In this document: piece after piece, positions 44,233 through 51,838 of the stretch | How the letters are laid out: every line of letters begins with the position of its first letter | Numbering within the stretch: position 1 is the first letter of the stretch | From: an uncultured Porphyromonadaceae bacterium | GTDB lineage: Bacteria > Bacteroidota > Bacteroidia > Bacteroidales > Muribaculaceae | DNA: 64,000 nucleotides | Assembly: GCA_937921035.1 (NCBI GenBank) | Contig: CALEUL010000052.1 | Location: 1-64,000, forward strand | Reading direction: 5' to 3' | Translations under genes and position numbers: made by a program | Notes under the pieces: model-generated | Seen by the model: only the letters and a program-made list of their open reading frames with translations | Told to the model about the DNA's origin: nothing | The model's database searches: none

Positions 44233-44889
44233 TCAGGTAGATAGAATTATGGCACGGACACAGTCGAATTTTCCGGCAGCGAGGTCGTCAGGCGAGATAA
44301 GGAAATCAAGAACTCCGCAGTCCATAAAATTGAGGCTGAAGTCCATACCGTCGAACGAGTCGACCTGCAACAATATCTGCCATCCTTCGCATGGAGCGTC
44401 CCATTCCTCCCATTCGCGATGTGTCGGCCGCGCAAAGAGTGCGTGGTCATCGCCATACATTTCGAGTCTGTCGGCAAAACCGATTGCCAGCTCCTGAGGC
44501 GATGTCTGCTCGTTGTCATCGTCAACAATCACCACTTCGCGCATATTGTCAGTGTTAGGAAAATATAGCACTTTTACATCCTCCGGTTCGCTGCAATGAG
44601 AACGTATGCCGTCAGTGGCTGCCATAATACCGAGATTATGGTCGATTTTGGCGAAAAACATCAGCAGTCCATTTTTTGGAAGAGGATTTCCGGGCGCAAA
44701 TACAGCAAGTTCCGCAAGATTTATCTGACAGACAAAACAGTATGGGTATTCATCACCTTCGTCGTCGATATACATCGGGTAGCTGACGTCCTCCGGCAGA
44801 TCCGGATTGCCCCAGAATCGTGAAGCTCCCGTCGGAAGCTTTTCAAAGGGTTGCGAGAGAATGATATATACAGGTTTGTATGTGTCCAT
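44233..44889 (-). CDS. DUF1963 (YwqG-like) protein
   Basis: 218 residues from ATG 44889 (MDTYKPVYIILSQPF). An in-frame TTG further up overlaps the preceding gene. Family pattern: SRFWGNPDLPEDVSYP, PYCFVCQINLAELAVF, LPKNGLLMFFAKID, WQILLQVDSFDGMDFSLNFMDCGVLDFLISPDDLAAGKFD. DUF1963 proteins are cytoplasmic, of unknown function, and often occur among immunity-like or accessory genes. It overlaps nothing but follows its neighbour after 7 bp. Confidence 0.85.
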   Translation of the reverse strand: MDTYKPVYIILSQPFEKLPTGASRFWGNPDLPEDVSYPMYIDDEGDEYPYCFVCQINLAELAVFAPGNPLPKNGLLMFFAKIDHNLGIMAATDGIRSHCSEPEDVKVLYFPNTDNMREVVIVDDDNEQTSPQELAIGFADRLEMYGDDHALFARPTHREWEEWDAPCEGWQILLQVDSFDGMDFSLNFMDCGVLDFLISPDDLAAGKFDCVRAIILST

Positions 44890-44896
44890 TTTTTTA

Positions 44897-45712
44897 TCAG
44901 TCAAATATTACACCAGGATTCATCATGTGTGGATTGCGCCACAATATTCTGTATTTTTGAGCAAGGAGGTCAGTCATTGCGTGCCAGTATTCAAAACAGA
45001 ATCCCATGTGGCGGGGTGTATCTGCAAAGCGCTCGTCGAGTTCATCCTTGACGTCGTAATAAATGTTTTCCCAACGGCGTGTGTATTCAATACGATCTTT
45101 TTTCAGGACACCTTCCTGAGGATTCATCCTGATTTCCAATAACTCGTCGGCCGAAATGAACTTCAGTATGGCTTCATCGTCAGCTCCATGTATGCTAAGG
45201 AGATTGTCAAGTCTGTACAATTCTCGCGCCAGCTCTGCTACAGTATTTTTGTCATACTTCTCGCCTGCATCCATAGCTTTTGCCGCGCGGCGTATAAAAG
45301 AATCAAGAATGCTGTAGCGGTCGTGATTGAAAACTGTTCCGCGTAGTGCCGCAACTATGCGCTGAACTGCAAGCTCCAACGTCGCGAACGGTATTTTGCC
45401 GTCAATAACAAGAGGATTAACAGCTTTGCGGTAATCCTTCAGCGACCGCTCTATCTGTCCATTTATTATTGCTTCGGCATTTAGTGTGAGAAGCTGTATC
45501 ATTTCAATATCATAGTCATGACACGCATTTTCCTTATCGAGCATAGAAGTTAGAACGCCGTAGGTTATGCTGTCATAGCGAGCAGCAGCCACGTCGTCAT
45601 CAGGCTTCATACGCTCTTTCAATGCGAAAGCATCATTGATGCGCTGTTCAACAGTCTTGTTCCTGTCTTCGGAAAGAGACTGCAACTGATTGTAATAATC
45701 ATTTATAGCCAT
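44897..45712 (-). CDS. Unrecognised helical protein, paralogue of 40744
   Basis: 271 residues from ATG 45712 (MAINDYYNQLQSLSEDRNK). The helical N-terminal two thirds has diverged from its paralogue at 40744. The C-terminal block DELLEIRMNPQEGVLKKDR, EYTRRWENIYY, DELDERFADTPRH, GFCFEYW and MNPGVIFD is conserved. Two divergent copies in one operon suggest duplication within a modular locus. Confidence 0.7.
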   Translation of the reverse strand: MAINDYYNQLQSLSEDRNKTVEQRINDAFALKERMKPDDDVAAARYDSITYGVLTSMLDKENACHDYDIEMIQLLTLNAEAIINGQIERSLKDYRKAVNPLVIDGKIPFATLELAVQRIVAALRGTVFNHDRYSILDSFIRRAAKAMDAGEKYDKNTVAELARELYRLDNLLSIHGADDEAILKFISADELLEIRMNPQEGVLKKDRIEYTRRWENIYYDVKDELDERFADTPRHMGFCFEYWHAMTDLLAQKYRILWRNPHMMNPGVIFD

Positions 45713-45730
45713 AGCACTTTTAATAATCAA

Positions 45731-46177
45731 TTAGTCTTCTTCCTGGCAGTTTTCAGGCTCCCAGATCATATCAATGATATCGAAAGCCCCGGAAATGCCA
45801 TGTTCACCTGCTTCGGCAAGAATATCGTAGAATAGCAGTGTATCATCCATGAATTTCGCAGGGTCGTTATTGCGTACGGCAATATCCATCCAGTCCCAGC
45901 CGATAATATTATCGGGAGCGAGCGCGCCGTGGTCGATGGCTTCGAGAAGAAGACATTTGAAGCGGTCGAGGTAGGTTATTTCGCAAGTCGACCAATCGCG
46001 GCACGACTCAAGGAGTGCCTTGCAAACCCACATGCCTGAGCAGCCGCTCTCAATGTCAGCGTCAACCATCCGCAGCAATTCTTCTTGCCGGGAGCGATAA
46101 TCGGGAGTGTCGGCAGGTATACGGCCAAAGTCGATTATGGTATTGATAAGGTTGTTATGTCCAGGTACTTTTACCAT
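45731..46177 (-). CDS. Small acidic unknown protein, first gene of the cluster
   Basis: 148 residues, acidic, no signal peptide. Helical with MWVCKALLESCRDWSTCEITYLDRFKCLL and a tail WEPENCQEED like that of the Sel1 protein at 39847. No family recognised. It is the promoter-proximal gene of the ten-gene minus-strand cluster, 18 bp upstream of the next. Confidence 0.6.
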   Translation of the reverse strand: MVKVPGHNNLINTIIDFGRIPADTPDYRSRQEELLRMVDADIESGCSGMWVCKALLESCRDWSTCEITYLDRFKCLLLEAIDHGALAPDNIIGWDWMDIAVRNNDPAKFMDDTLLFYDILAEAGEHGISGAFDIIDMIWEPENCQEED

Positions 46178-46398
46178 CCGGTTTTTAAATTATTTTAAAT
46201 AATGCCACCTGCGGCAAATTCGCACAAACTATTAACTTTCGCAAAGTTATGGATATTTATTAAAAACCAAATGTTTTTGCGAGATTTTTTTTGTTAAATA
46301 TGGGGTAGTTTGTCAATTTCTGGCCATTTTGTTATGATCAGCGGTTAAATTGAGTCGAAAAATAGTTAATCCAATAGGAAAACGGACTATGGAAAAGA

Positions 46399-47451
46399 TT
46401 AATATTTTACGGGAGGTGTTTTCCAACTGCCGGACAAACTGAGATTATCAACTCCCAATAGTGGCAGATTTACCGGCACATTGACAACCACATTGCCAAT
46501 CAATGTTCTAACTGTGGTGTTCAATATACTGCCAAGTACCGGTATTCCGCCTAAAATTCCGTCAAGATTGGCAATATCCGATAGTTTAACCGATAGTGTC
46601 AGCGAATGGTTGCCGTCGGTCTGCTGAACATAAGATTTAAGGCCTAAACTTACGAACGAATATTCGGCCAGATAGCGGTAATTGGTTTCCACTGTAGCCT
46701 GTAATGGATCGGTTATATTTACGAATGCACCATTCAGCAGCAGACTTCCGTCAATAACATCATCAACAAGTAAACCTGAAATCAATCCGGGTTTGGCAAC
46801 ATGGATTTCCCTGATATTGAACGCCCCATGAAACCCTCTGATAAGTATGTCTTTCTCGCTGTTCGTCGTTCCCGGTGTTGTTGTAAAACTATAACGAAAC
46901 CGATGATCGCCACTGTAAATGTCGGTTACGTTTAGATCCAAATCCATGACTTTGGGGAAATCTCTGATTGTAACAAGCGCCGATGACGCGTCAGAACCCC
47001 GCCAAGGATTCAGCAGATTGCCAAGTGCGCCCAAAGCTCCGTTCTGACTGGCGTTTCCCGATAATGTCAGACCGATTTCATTTACAAGTCGTTGCAAAAA
47101 CAGATTGTATAATGCGTCGGTTACCGGCTGGACCAATGCACCGGCCACTAAATTTACTGCCGCATCCAGACCTCCGACCACAGAATATATAGCATTGCCT
47201 ACAGTTCCCTTATCCATAACTTTCTTTAAAAGGCCTGGCATCACTCCCTGTACGGTAGTCATAATTATATTTTTATATCCAACCTGCGTGACTATATTGT
47301 TGGTAAGCGAGTTTAATGCAATTTGAGAGTCAACAAACACGCGGCGGAGATTAAGCATCGAGATTATGCGTTGCAGCAATACGGCGGGTACGTGAGCCCG
47401 AAAGGCCTTCCGGTGAAAAAAACACTTTTTTGAAATCCCTGCTCCAGGCAC
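46399..47451 (-). CDS. Unrecognised beta-rich protein, probably 5'-truncated
   Basis: 350 residues with no family I know. The first ~30 residues (MPGAGISKKCFFHRKAFRA) look like non-coding sequence. The body, from about MLNLRRVFVDSQIALNSL, is hydrophobic and beta-rich: VTIRDFPKVMDLDLNVTDIYSGDHRFRYSF; SLTLSVKLSDIANLDGILGG; NVPVNLPLLGVDNLSLSGSW. No signal peptide is present although the composition suggests an exported or lipid-facing protein, so the 5' end may be missing. Isolated between the cluster and the fructan locus. Confidence 0.45.
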   Translation of the reverse strand: MPGAGISKKCFFHRKAFRAHVPAVLLQRIISMLNLRRVFVDSQIALNSLTNNIVTQVGYKNIIMTTVQGVMPGLLKKVMDKGTVGNAIYSVVGGLDAAVNLVAGALVQPVTDALYNLFLQRLVNEIGLTLSGNASQNGALGALGNLLNPWRGSDASSALVTIRDFPKVMDLDLNVTDIYSGDHRFRYSFTTTPGTTNSEKDILIRGFHGAFNIREIHVAKPGLISGLLVDDVIDGSLLLNGAFVNITDPLQATVETNYRYLAEYSFVSLGLKSYVQQTDGNHSLTLSVKLSDIANLDGILGGIPVLGSILNTTVRTLIGNVVVNVPVNLPLLGVDNLSLSGSWKTPPVKY

Positions 47452-47686
47452 CTCTAAAAGCGGTTTCCGCCACGGGCGACCGTACTATCACGAGCATCAA
47501 CAAAAATCAGGAAAGAGCTTCTCAACCAACTCCGATTGGTATTATTCCACTACGATGGTAAGATTACGAGTATAAATCTACTTTAACGGTCTATTCCGGT
47601 GTCCTGCGTGTGCCCTATGTCAAAACATCAAATCCCCCTGCATGTCCCGACGGACATACAAGGGGATAAAATTATTAAATTATGTC

Positions 47687-48565
47687 TCACTCTGTCAATT
47701 CTGGAGGCAATATAGGCATTGCGCCTTTCTTTGTGCAGACGTATGCCGATGTTTGGACTGCCCGCGAATGCGCTTCCTGCACACTTTTCCCTTTGAGTAT
47801 CGAGGCGATAAATGCAGCAGTAAAACTGTCGCCGGCACCGACGGTATCAGCAACCTCTACTTTCGGAGTAGGCTGGAATGATACATTTCCAGGAGTAAAA
47901 ACATAGCTGCCGTTAATTCCACAAGTGAGTATAAGCATTTTAAGATTGTATTTACCCAAAAGGATCCAGCACTTATCCTGAAGGTCGATACCGGGATAAC
48001 CGAACATGCGGCTTACGGTTACTAATTCCTCGTCGTTGATTTTTAGAATGTTGCAACGCTTCATGGAATTGCAGAGGATTTCTTTGGTATAGAATCCCTG
48101 ACGGAGGTTGACATCGAAAACCACCAATGTATCTTCGGACTGAGGCATAGCGTCGAGAAAACGATTTATGGTGTTACGCGACACAACATTACGCTGAGCC
48201 AATGACCCGAAGCAGATTGCTTTGGTTCTCCCGGCGAGCTGTTCAAGACGTGCTGTGTAAGGAATGTTGTCCCACGCCACATTTTCTTTGATTTCATACT
48301 GGGGGACTCCGGCAGGGTCTATTTCGACCTGAACGGTTCCGGTCGGATACGGTACCTCGGCAATGAACTGATTAAGACCTTTTGAAGTAAAGTTTTCTAT
48401 TATCTCTTTGCCAAGTGCATCATCGCCGACGGCACTCACTACACAGCCCGCCAGTCCGAACTGCGACACATGGTAAGCGAAGTTGGCGGGAGCGCCGCCA
48501 ATCTTCTTGCCTTCGGGGAGTACGTCCCACAGGGCTTCGCCCATTCCTACTACAATGTTATTCAT
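47687..48565 (-). CDS. PfkB-family fructokinase
   Basis: 292-residue cytoplasmic sugar kinase, ATP + fructose to fructose 6-phosphate. It has the ribokinase-fold signatures GGAPANFAYHVSQFGLAGCVVSAVGDDALG near the N-terminus and VEVADTVGAGDSFTAAFIA near the C-terminus (anion hole and catalytic Asp). It is the last gene of the operon GH32-MFS-kinase, 22 bp after the transporter, which supports fructose as substrate. Confidence 0.92.
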   Translation of the reverse strand: MNNIVVGMGEALWDVLPEGKKIGGAPANFAYHVSQFGLAGCVVSAVGDDALGKEIIENFTSKGLNQFIAEVPYPTGTVQVEIDPAGVPQYEIKENVAWDNIPYTARLEQLAGRTKAICFGSLAQRNVVSRNTINRFLDAMPQSEDTLVVFDVNLRQGFYTKEILCNSMKRCNILKINDEELVTVSRMFGYPGIDLQDKCWILLGKYNLKMLILTCGINGSYVFTPGNVSFQPTPKVEVADTVGAGDSFTAAFIASILKGKSVQEAHSRAVQTSAYVCTKKGAMPILPPELTE

Positions 48566-48587
48566 GTTGATATATTTAAAGTATTTA

Positions 48588-49772
48588 TTAGATTTTTCTT
48601 ATTTTCAACGTGTAATACATAAGATATATTACTCCGATTGTCATTATTGCAACAGCGCCTATCTGACCGACTGCGTCGGCCGCATATCCCATTGCCAACG
48701 GGAATACAGTTCCGCCGAAAAGACCCATAATCATAAGGCCGGATACTTCGTTGCGCTCATTAGGGGCATACACAAGAGCCTGAGAGAATATTACCGAGAA
48801 TATATTGGAATTGCCAAACCCGATCAGTCCGATACCGATATACAGCGGCATGAGTGTGTCGCAGAAAAATAGTATTGCCATGCCGGCAAGCATCATGAAT
48901 ACGCTTATAGAAAAAAATACTTTAGGCGACATCGCGCGCAGAATAAAGGCTCCGAGGAAGCATCCCACAGTACGGAATATGAAGTATATGCTTGTCGCGA
49001 AGCCAGCTTCTTCCAACGGCAGGCCAAGACGTTCCATAATTATTTTCGGGGCGGTTGTGTTGGTGCCTACATCTATTCCTACATGGCACATTATTCCGAG
49101 GAAACAGAGGAATATGAACGGTCGGCCGAGTAATTTGAGACATTCCCCGACCCCGGTTGCCTTGTCCGGCTTTTCTTCATCTATCGGCGTCGCAGCCAAA
49201 AGAGATATAGACAGAAAGCTGATGACGGCATATATCACGAACAATGTCCTCCAGCCAAGTCCGAATGTCGGGAAGACTGTCGTTGCACCCCAAGCCGCTA
49301 TTATAGGAGCGAGAAACGATGCGATAGCCTTTACAAACTGCCCGAATGTAAGAGTGGAAGCAAGTTTGTCTCCGCTGATAAGATTGGTTACAAGCGGATT
49401 CAGCGAGGTCTGCATGATGGCATTGCCTATTCCAAGAAGCGAAAAAGAGACAAGCATCACCCCGTAGCTGTCGCCAAAAGCAGGAATAAAGAGAGATGCC
49501 GCCGTTACAATCAGGCTGATCAGAACTGTTTTCTTTCGGCCTATTTTGTTCATAAGCATTCCGGTAGGAACTGAAAAAATCAGAAACCAGAAGAAAACGA
49601 GCGACGGGAAAAGATTAGCCTGACTGTCCGACAAGCCCAAATCTTTTTGAACATAGTTCGATGCTGTTCCAACAAGGTCGACAAAACCCATGACAAAAAA
49701 GCACAGCATCACAGGAATTATCTGGAGCAAAAACGATTTGCGGTTAGTTACAAGCGATTGTGAAATGGCCAT
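48588..49772 (-). CDS. MFS fructose transporter (FucP-like)
   Basis: 394 residues, twelve predicted helices: FLLQIIPVMLCFFVMGFVDLVGTASNYVQKDLGLSDSQANLFPS; LLGIGNAIMQTSLNPLV; VSGLMIMGLFGGTVFPLAMGYAADAVG. It is the same MFS family as the 31372 protein. Context between GH32 and fructokinase indicates fructose import across the inner membrane. Confidence 0.9.
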   Translation of the reverse strand: MAISQSLVTNRKSFLLQIIPVMLCFFVMGFVDLVGTASNYVQKDLGLSDSQANLFPSLVFFWFLIFSVPTGMLMNKIGRKKTVLISLIVTAASLFIPAFGDSYGVMLVSFSLLGIGNAIMQTSLNPLVTNLISGDKLASTLTFGQFVKAIASFLAPIIAAWGATTVFPTFGLGWRTLFVIYAVISFLSISLLAATPIDEEKPDKATGVGECLKLLGRPFIFLCFLGIMCHVGIDVGTNTTAPKIIMERLGLPLEEAGFATSIYFIFRTVGCFLGAFILRAMSPKVFFSISVFMMLAGMAILFFCDTLMPLYIGIGLIGFGNSNIFSVIFSQALVYAPNERNEVSGLMIMGLFGGTVFPLAMGYAADAVGQIGAVAIMTIGVIYLMYYTLKIRKI

Positions 49773-49791
49773 ATTAGTATGTTATGATTGT

Positions 49792-51633
49792 TTATAATTC
49801 TTTTATCGAGTAGACTTTGAGATTCTCTATCTTAGCGTTACCGCCTTTGGCGGCTATTGATATGGTTGAATAGGGTTTTGTAGGGAAAACAAGATTGGTC
49901 ATGACAAATTTACCGCCGTTGCCAAAAACTTCCATACTCGATTTGTCTATGAATATTCGTAAAGAAACTTTTTTGCTATTATCAAATGTCGGTGCGACTG
50001 TTACCGCCGGGAAATCCTGACTGAAATCAACTATTCCGCTATGGCGTCTGTCAAAGCTGAGGGTGTTGTCTGACGAATTATATCTCAAAGTTACAAACTC
50101 TCCGGCTTTGTTGGCAATATCAATGTCTATGGAATCGGCTTTTTTGCAGTCCAGGTCAAGAAGTATTTCGCACACGCCATCATTTGAGGCCGGGAGTGCG
50201 AATTCTCGGGGATTCTTACCTATCGACTTATTATTGATATTTATAACTTCCTTATCCCGCAGTTTTATGAGCTCGGGAACTGGAGTTGACGACAGATATA
50301 TCTGGCCGTCGGCACCTTTGAAAAGTCCAGCTTCACGAGGAAGAGTATTTGCGCTCCGATATTGCATTGTGGGTACTTCAGCAGCGTACTGCCAGTTGCT
50401 CATCCACCCGATAAGGGTACGACGGTTATCCGGAGCATCACTCCAGCTCACAGTCGCGTAGTGATCCTTTCCATAGTCCATCCATTTTGTAGGGACATTA
50501 CCATTCACATCTGTATCGGCATTGAATGTCCTGCCATCAAAATCGCCTACAAAATATTGCGTCGCGCTACCTCCGAAAGGACCTCCGGGATTGATATTGC
50601 ATACAAGTACCCATTTTTCTTCATCCGTACCGCCAACTTTCAGTTTGAACAGATCCGGACATTCCCATACACCGTCCTGTGCTCCAATTCCTTTGCCAAA
50701 GGCGCTTTGCAGAGTCCACTTCTTCAGATCGGCCGAAGTAAAGAACAGCATTTCGTGATCGAGGGCGTGAGCCAATGACAGCACCCAGCATTTGGTGTCA
50801 TTGTTCCAGAACATATTGGGATCGCGAGCCTCGCTTTCCAATGTGATGATGGGATTGCCCGGATAAATCTCGAATGTACGACCGTTATCCTCGCTATAGG
50901 CAAGACTCTGAATCTGGCTGACATCGGCCGATGTGTAGAGGGAAACAATTGCATTTTCCCCGAATCCGGCGGTATTTTCGGTATCGACCACCGAACTGCC
51001 GCTGAAAACCGCCCCGAGTCCGTTGGCCTCGATGGCAACCGGCTGATGTTCCCATGTTACAAGGTCCTTCGACGATGAGTGTCCCCATGTCATGTTCTGC
51101 CATTTTGAACCGTAGGGATTCCATTGGTAATACAAATGCCAGACACCATCTTTATAGAACATTCCGTTGGGATCGTTCATCCAGCCATACAGAGGTGTAT
51201 GATGATAGGCCGGACGATATTTTTCACGATTACTTGTATCAAAGGTATCGGATAACGCCATATTTTTCCAGCAGGCATCGTCTTTGGCCTCCCGGATATT
51301 GGAGCGGTCCTGAGTTGTAACTACATTCAACAGCACATTATGCCCTTTGTAGGGTGCAAGATCGAATGGGATATAGTAATCCACCTTGCTTTTGGCCAGT
51401 CTTACATTAACAGTCCTGTCAATGTTGCCGTCGACAAGCACAACAATTCTGGCGTCATCGTTTGACTCCTGCACCGGAAGCAGAAGATACCTGCTGTCGC
51501 CTGTAATTCTGACGAGAGTATTGTTAACTCCCAGATGGTTTACTTCCACACCCTCCGCGGCCGATGCGTACGGTGCCATTAAAACTGCACCGGCAATCAT
51601 TATGGATGAGATACCTTTTTTTAGTTTATTCAT
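49792..51633 (-). CDS. GH32 fructan hydrolase
   Basis: 613-residue exported levanase/inulinase-type enzyme releasing fructose from beta-fructans. Signal peptide 1-25. An N-terminal small beta domain (about 30-120) precedes the five-blade propeller. The catalytic nucleophile is D154 in WMNDPNG, the stabiliser is in ARDPNMFW, and the acid/base Glu is in WECPDLF. A C-terminal beta-sandwich ends in VKVYSIKEL-like sequence. All catalytic residues are present. First gene of the minus-strand operon, divergent from the HTCS gene. A 5'-UTR hairpin (CGATACCG/CGGTATCG, 51659-51690) follows the promoter. Confidence 0.93.
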   Translation of the reverse strand: MNKLKKGISSIMIAGAVLMAPYASAAEGVEVNHLGVNNTLVRITGDSRYLLLPVQESNDDARIVVLVDGNIDRTVNVRLAKSKVDYYIPFDLAPYKGHNVLLNVVTTQDRSNIREAKDDACWKNMALSDTFDTSNREKYRPAYHHTPLYGWMNDPNGMFYKDGVWHLYYQWNPYGSKWQNMTWGHSSSKDLVTWEHQPVAIEANGLGAVFSGSSVVDTENTAGFGENAIVSLYTSADVSQIQSLAYSEDNGRTFEIYPGNPIITLESEARDPNMFWNNDTKCWVLSLAHALDHEMLFFTSADLKKWTLQSAFGKGIGAQDGVWECPDLFKLKVGGTDEEKWVLVCNINPGGPFGGSATQYFVGDFDGRTFNADTDVNGNVPTKWMDYGKDHYATVSWSDAPDNRRTLIGWMSNWQYAAEVPTMQYRSANTLPREAGLFKGADGQIYLSSTPVPELIKLRDKEVININNKSIGKNPREFALPASNDGVCEILLDLDCKKADSIDIDIANKAGEFVTLRYNSSDNTLSFDRRHSGIVDFSQDFPAVTVAPTFDNSKKVSLRIFIDKSSMEVFGNGGKFVMTNLVFPTKPYSTISIAAKGGNAKIENLKVYSIKEL

Positions 51634-51690
51634 CGGTTGGTATATTTAGATTTTAATACGATACCGTCCGGCTATACCGTTTCGGTATCG

Positions 51691-51812
51691 CAAAACTACT
51701 ACAAACTCCAGAGAGCGGGTATAAAAAATCGTGCATAGTATATCAAATTTGTTGTATCGCACGATTTTCTATATCTTATGCACTGTTTTTCATAGGATTA
51801 TGATTACCTTTG
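51691..51812. promoter_or_regulatory. Divergent GH32/HTCS promoter region with candidate HTCS sites
   Basis: Minus-strand -7 box TAGTTTTG (complement of 51691-51698) serves the GH32 gene. Plus-strand TACCTTTG (51805-51812) serves the sensor gene. Between them is an inverted pair GTGCATAGTATAT (51731-51743) and ATATCTTATGCAC (51771-51783), plus a second perfect inverted repeat AAAATCGTGC/GCACGATTTT (51725-51734/51759-51768). A GTGCATA motif also precedes the susC-like gene. Confidence 0.6.
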
Positions 51813-51838
51813 CAAAACCTTAAACAACCATAGCTATA

